Assembly (NCBI GenBank): GCA_965554225.1
Contig: CBEVZC010000118.1
Coordinates: forward strand, 1-9,695
Direction: 5' to 3'
Length of the DNA stretch: 9,695 nt
DNA from: BMS3ABIN04 sp965554225
GTDB taxonomy: Bacteria; Bacteroidota; Ignavibacteria; Ignavibacteriales; Melioribacteraceae
Shown here piece by piece: positions 6,742 to 9,695 of the stretch. Positions within the stretch are counted from its first letter, which is position 1. The number at the start of each line of letters is the position of its first letter. The position numbers and the translations under genes are program-made. The notes beneath the pieces were generated by a model, which ran no database searches, was not told the DNA's origin, and worked only from the letters and a program-made list of their open reading frames with translations.

Positions 6742-7932
6742 TTACTTATTTTTGTTTGCTAACTTTAACACATTCTCCGCTCTTTTTACCACTGGCGCGT
6801 CAATCATTTTGCTCCCAATCGAAACAACTCCTAAACCTTGCTTTTTTGCCTCTTTAAATGCATCTACGATTTTCTTTGCTTTTTTTGTTTCCTCTTCTGT
6901 TGGTGCAAATGCTTCGTGCACAATTTTAATTTGTCTTGGATGAATACAACCTTTTCCTTCAAATCCAAGTGATTTGGCTTCGAGAACACTCTCCCGTAAT
7001 CCTTCCATATCGTTTACATCGGAAAATACAGTGTCTATCGGTTGTATACCTGCGGCTTTAGCAGCATTTACAATCATTGATCTTGCAAAGAAACTTTCTT
7101 TCCCTTCGTTTGTACGCTGTGTTCCGATATCCGCAGTGTAATCTTCCAATCCAATTGCAAGCGCGCAATTATACTTTGATGAGGAAGCAATTTCATAAGC
7201 ATTTAGTATTCCCAATGCACTTTCTAATATCGGCATAAAATAAATATCATTTGTTATATTAAATTTTTTCTTCAATTCATTTACTTTTTTCTCAACTTGC
7301 AAAACATCATTCCCGGACTCGCATTTCGGGATAAGAATTACATGAACATTATGAGGAACTACGAATTTCAAATCATCTAATCCTTTGGGAAGCTGATTGA
7401 TGCGCACCATCCTTTCAGCACCGTAGAAATCGATGGTTCGTAAAGTGTTTCTGACTAATAACTGTGCGGCATCTTTTTCAGAAGGGGGAACGCTGTCTTC
7501 AAGATCGAGAATAATTCCATCGGGTTTATGAAGCCCCGCATTAGGAAAAAGTTTAGGAGAATTTCCCGGCAAATACAGTCGGCTTCTTCTAAATTTATCT
7601 TTCCTTGTTTTATAAAGATTATGCTTATTAAATTCCGGTAAGTATTCTTTTTGCAATTCAGGCTTTGCCCTTTTAATAGCAAGTTCAAACCGTGCCATTA
7701 AAGTCCCTGGTAAAGCTCCGTAATCTTCAACATAGATTTCCGCATTTTTAATTTTGTAAAACCTGCACATATCTTTTAATACTCTACGGATTGAATCGCC
7801 GTACATAGATTCAACTTTGCTTTTAAGCTCAATATTTAGTCCGCCGGAATTTTCAAGCGTAAATTCTATATAACAATCCGACCGGTTTGATTTGCCTTGT
7901 TTACCTGCTATGGATTTTACTGTTTTAATCAT
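6742..7932 (-). CDS. Citrate lyase acyl-carrier (gamma) plus beta subunit fusion (CitD-CitE)
   Basis: This protein has 396 residues, while CitE alone is about 290-300 and CitD about 95. Residues 1-90 align with CitD: IAG near residue 8, then VESMYGDSIRRVL, IYVEDYGALPGTLMARFELA. These correspond to the family pattern V-E-x-x-(F/Y)-G-D-x-I-R and V-D-D-x-G-A-L-x-x-x-L-x-A-R. Residues 115-396 are a CitE/HpcH-HpaI aldolase TIM barrel with RSRLYLPGN (116-124), DGIILDLEDSV (138-148), VRIN (176-179), MPILESALGI (233-242), IGLEDYTADIG (260-270) and GCIHPRQI (328-335). Glu237 and an Asp in the LEDY block are the expected metal ligands. It would carry the acyl chain and cleave citryl-ACP to oxaloacetate and acetyl-ACP. 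The CitD serine motif (usually GTLES-x-D) is altered to GKQGKSNRSD, so the carrier serine is either Ser15 or Ser18. It lies 68 bases after prpD and has no Shine-Dalgarno sequence. Confidence 0.87.
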   Translation of the reverse strand: MIKTVKSIAGKQGKSNRSDCYIEFTLENSGGLNIELKSKVESMYGDSIRRVLKDMCRFYKIKNAEIYVEDYGALPGTLMARFELAIKRAKPELQKEYLPEFNKHNLYKTRKDKFRRSRLYLPGNSPKLFPNAGLHKPDGIILDLEDSVPPSEKDAAQLLVRNTLRTIDFYGAERMVRINQLPKGLDDLKFVVPHNVHVILIPKCESGNDVLQVEKKVNELKKKFNITNDIYFMPILESALGILNAYEIASSSKYNCALAIGLEDYTADIGTQRTNEGKESFFARSMIVNAAKAAGIQPIDTVFSDVNDMEGLRESVLEAKSLGFEGKGCIHPRQIKIVHEAFAPTEEETKKAKKIVDAFKEAKKQGLGVVSIGSKMIDAPVVKRAENVLKLANKNK

Positions 7933-8000
7933 AACTTATTTGCTTATTAGTAATTATTTATTTTTCAAAAATAGGTAAATAAAATTTCATTATTATATGA

Positions 8001-9434
8001 CTACAAAATTAGTTTGTTCATAAAATCCCGCGTGCACATATCTTCACAGTTAAATACCATATCTTTAATTTGTTTTTGACGTTCGGGACTTAAAATTCCT
8101 TCAGCCAAACCGCTGAATTTAATATCCAGATCTTCAATTGTCATAGGTTCTCTCGGATCACCTTTCGGATATTCGAGATACTCGGAATAAGTTTTTCCGT
8201 CTTTCGTTGTTATGGTTACTTTTGAAGGTTGTTTCTCGGGAAACATTTTATCAAACTCTTCCGAAGCTTCACCTTTAATTTTATCGATCACTTCCCAAAT
8301 TCTCGGATCTTTTAATTTTTCATCGGAAAATGTTGCAGTAGTAATTTTCTTATCAACTACTGCTGCTGCAATACAATAGGGAAGCGAATGATCGGCAGTT
8401 TCACGCGATTCCGGTCTATATTTATGCGGATCGAATAAAATATCTACTGCTCGGGCAATTGCCGTAATATTAATTTTTTCTATCTGGTCATAGTCGATAT
8501 TATTTTTAGTTACAACTTTTAGAGCGGCGGTAATGTGTGTATGTGTTAAAGCTTCGGTAGGGAAAGCCTTCATTCCGCATTCCATAATTTTATAACTTTC
8601 TCCCAAACCTACGACAAGTTTTTCCACATCCCAGCTCCACTCGCCTAAAGATTCCCGTCCTTGCATTTTAACCGGTTCGGGTTTCTTTTCCTTAACATTC
8701 CAACCGAAAAATGTATCCATAAATCCTTCTTTGCCTTCAAAAACCTCTTCGGTTCCGGTATAACCTTTTTGAGCCATCAGTGCAGCAAACACTCCGGATT
8801 GCACAGCCATCGGATCGACGGTGTTTTTCATCATTGTTAGTTTACCAGCAGTGGGGCAGCCGATTGTATGATTGTGAGAGCCGTTTATTCCAATCGCATT
8901 AACCATTTGATCGACTGTTAAACCAAGTAATTTACCGGCAACAATCGGCGATACAAATTGAGTTAAAGTAGCATGATGCCATTTGCGTTCGCGAATTCCC
9001 GGAACGGCAAATTCACATAACCGTTGTTCAAATTCATATCCTAATACTATTGCAACTATCACATCTTCCATCGGGGAACCTTCAAGTTCTGCCGTGCTTA
9101 ATGCGGCTGGTATCAAATCGGATGGATGCGATGGATCTTCTTTCCAATATATATCATTATAATCAAGCGCACGAATCATCAACGAATTAACCAAAGTAGC
9201 ATTAACAGCCGGTATACGATCACCAAAAGCAACAATGGTGGACTCTTTTGCTCCAGCCATTCCATTGTAAATATCTCTAAGAATATTAACATCTTTTGTT
9301 TTGTATCCTCCAAACGCACACGCAATTGAGTCGTATAAAAAATGTTTTGCGGTTTCAACTACTCCATCTGGTAAATTTTCAAACTTTAAGTTTACTGCAA
9401 ATTCGGAAATAGTTCTGGAAATAGATTTCTGCAT
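8001..9434 (-). CDS. MmgE/PrpD family dehydratase (2-methylcitrate dehydratase-like)
   Basis: This 477-residue protein has the normal length for the MmgE/PrpD superfamily, which includes 2-methylcitrate dehydratase and cis-aconitate decarboxylase. Family markers are YDSIACAFGG (34-43), ALDYND (89-94), SHPSDLIPAALSTAE (102-116), KWHHATL (151-157), an MKNTVDPMAVQSGVFAALMA block with GYTG (202-227), EGKEGFMDTFFG (233-244) and ADHSLPYCIAAAV in the C-terminal domain. His103, Asp94, His153/154 and Lys203 lie where the active-site residues of the family fall. The position before citrate lyase subunits suggests that the substrate is citrate, 2-methylcitrate or a related tricarboxylate rather than a catabolic product unrelated to citrate; this is inferred. 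AAGGG about 6 bases before the ATG is the clearest Shine-Dalgarno-like site in the window. It starts 9 bases after the stop of the upstream gene, so they share a transcript. Confidence 0.92.
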   Translation of the reverse strand: MQKSISRTISEFAVNLKFENLPDGVVETAKHFLYDSIACAFGGYKTKDVNILRDIYNGMAGAKESTIVAFGDRIPAVNATLVNSLMIRALDYNDIYWKEDPSHPSDLIPAALSTAELEGSPMEDVIVAIVLGYEFEQRLCEFAVPGIRERKWHHATLTQFVSPIVAGKLLGLTVDQMVNAIGINGSHNHTIGCPTAGKLTMMKNTVDPMAVQSGVFAALMAQKGYTGTEEVFEGKEGFMDTFFGWNVKEKKPEPVKMQGRESLGEWSWDVEKLVVGLGESYKIMECGMKAFPTEALTHTHITAALKVVTKNNIDYDQIEKINITAIARAVDILFDPHKYRPESRETADHSLPYCIAAAVVDKKITTATFSDEKLKDPRIWEVIDKIKGEASEEFDKMFPEKQPSKVTITTKDGKTYSEYLEYPKGDPREPMTIEDLDIKFSGLAEGILSPERQKQIKDMVFNCEDMCTRDFMNKLIL

Positions 9435-9443
9435 ATTTTTCCC

Positions 9444-9695
9444 TTAATATATTTTTATGTTATGATGTTGAGCAAATTCTTTTAACTTTTCCTTTGTTTC
9501 AATTACATCTTTATATGCAACATTACCAAGGGAAATAGATTCTGTTGATCCGTTCTTTAGAATAAATTCGAACGAAATAGGTTTTATATGAATTTGATTA
9601 ATTTCGTTCCAAGGAATTTTAATGTTTTTGTTGAAAGAAGGGTGGGCTTGAATGAAGTCTTGACCTAATTCAAGAAAATACTTGGATGAATACTT
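9444..9695 (-). CDS. C-terminal end of an unrecognised protein (partial, 5' end beyond the window)
   Basis: An open frame runs from the right edge to TAA at 9446-9444 and encodes the last 83 residues of a gene. It contains no methionine, so its start must lie outside the window. The visible part reads as alternating beta strands and a final helix: NIKIPWNEINQIHIKP, then FEFILKNGSTESISLG, then DVIETKEKLKEFAQHH and the end NIKIY. A W-x-E-I strand, short beta hairpins and one closing amphipathic helix suggest a PH-like fold, as found at the C-terminus of many small Bacteroidota membrane proteins. That is a structural guess, not a family match. The stop is 9 bases from the prpD start and the Shine-Dalgarno-like sequence of prpD overlaps this gap, so the genes are co-transcribed. 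Confidence 0.75.
   Translation of the reverse strand, partial: KYSSKYFLELGQDFIQAHPSFNKNIKIPWNEINQIHIKPISFEFILKNGSTESISLGNVAYKDVIETKEKLKEFAQHHNIKIY

Noticed and set aside
6725..6943. Open frame of 72 residues on the plus strand at the 3' end of citDE
   Set aside because: Antisense shadow of the CitE C-terminus; its apparent hydrophobicity comes from the complement of lysine/glutamate codons.
7455..7688. Minus-strand open frame of 77 residues inside citDE
   Set aside because: It is out of frame within the intact CitE barrel coding sequence, whose conserved motifs are continuous in the main frame.
7945..7965. TATTTTTG on the minus strand upstream of citDE resembling the Bacteroidota TAnnTTTG -7 box
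   Set aside because: No TTG box at the expected 19-21 base distance upstream, and such T-rich octamers are expected by chance in this spacer.
9126..9329. Plus-strand open frame of 67 residues inside the prpD-like gene
   Set aside because: Antisense to the conserved ALDYND/SHPSD region; no supporting start signal or motif.

Overview
The window is AT-rich DNA that most likely comes from a member of the Bacteroidota/Ignavibacteria-type lineages. This rests on a TonB-dependent receptor with an N-terminal carboxypeptidase-regulatory-like domain paired with a small surface-type lipoprotein, a tRNA without an encoded CCA, mostly absent Shine-Dalgarno sequences, and a remnant of a four-helix-bundle (23S rRNA intervening-sequence protein) gene. 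The assignment is inferred from gene content only.

Layout. A tRNA-Ser(GCU) lies on the minus strand at the left edge. A 278-base spacer separates it from a plus-strand two-gene operon (371-3594): an outer-membrane TonB-dependent receptor and an overlapping lipoprotein resembling the DUF4249 family. This operon converges on a long minus-strand block covering the rest of the window. In transcription order (right to left) the block holds the 3' end of an unrecognised gene, an MmgE/PrpD-family dehydratase, a fused citrate lyase acyl-carrier plus beta subunit (CitD-CitE), a degraded four-helix-bundle gene, citrate lyase alpha subunit (CitF), a small two-helix membrane protein and a patatin-like phospholipase.

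Function. CitD-CitE and CitF together supply all three citrate lyase polypeptide activities, from two genes instead of the usual three. An enzyme of the 2-methylcitrate dehydratase / cis-aconitate decarboxylase superfamily sits directly upstream. This suggests a module acting on citrate or a citrate-like tricarboxylate (citrate, 2-methylcitrate or citramalate). The accessory genes that activate classical citrate lyase (citC, citG, citX) are not in the window.

The most notable points are the CitD-CitE fusion with an altered sequence around the prosthetic-group serine, the previously unmarked four-helix-bundle pseudogene between the two lyase genes, and a 13-bp direct repeat just upstream of citF. 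I saw no CRISPR array, insertion sequence or phage gene. Nothing here proves a wholly new system.
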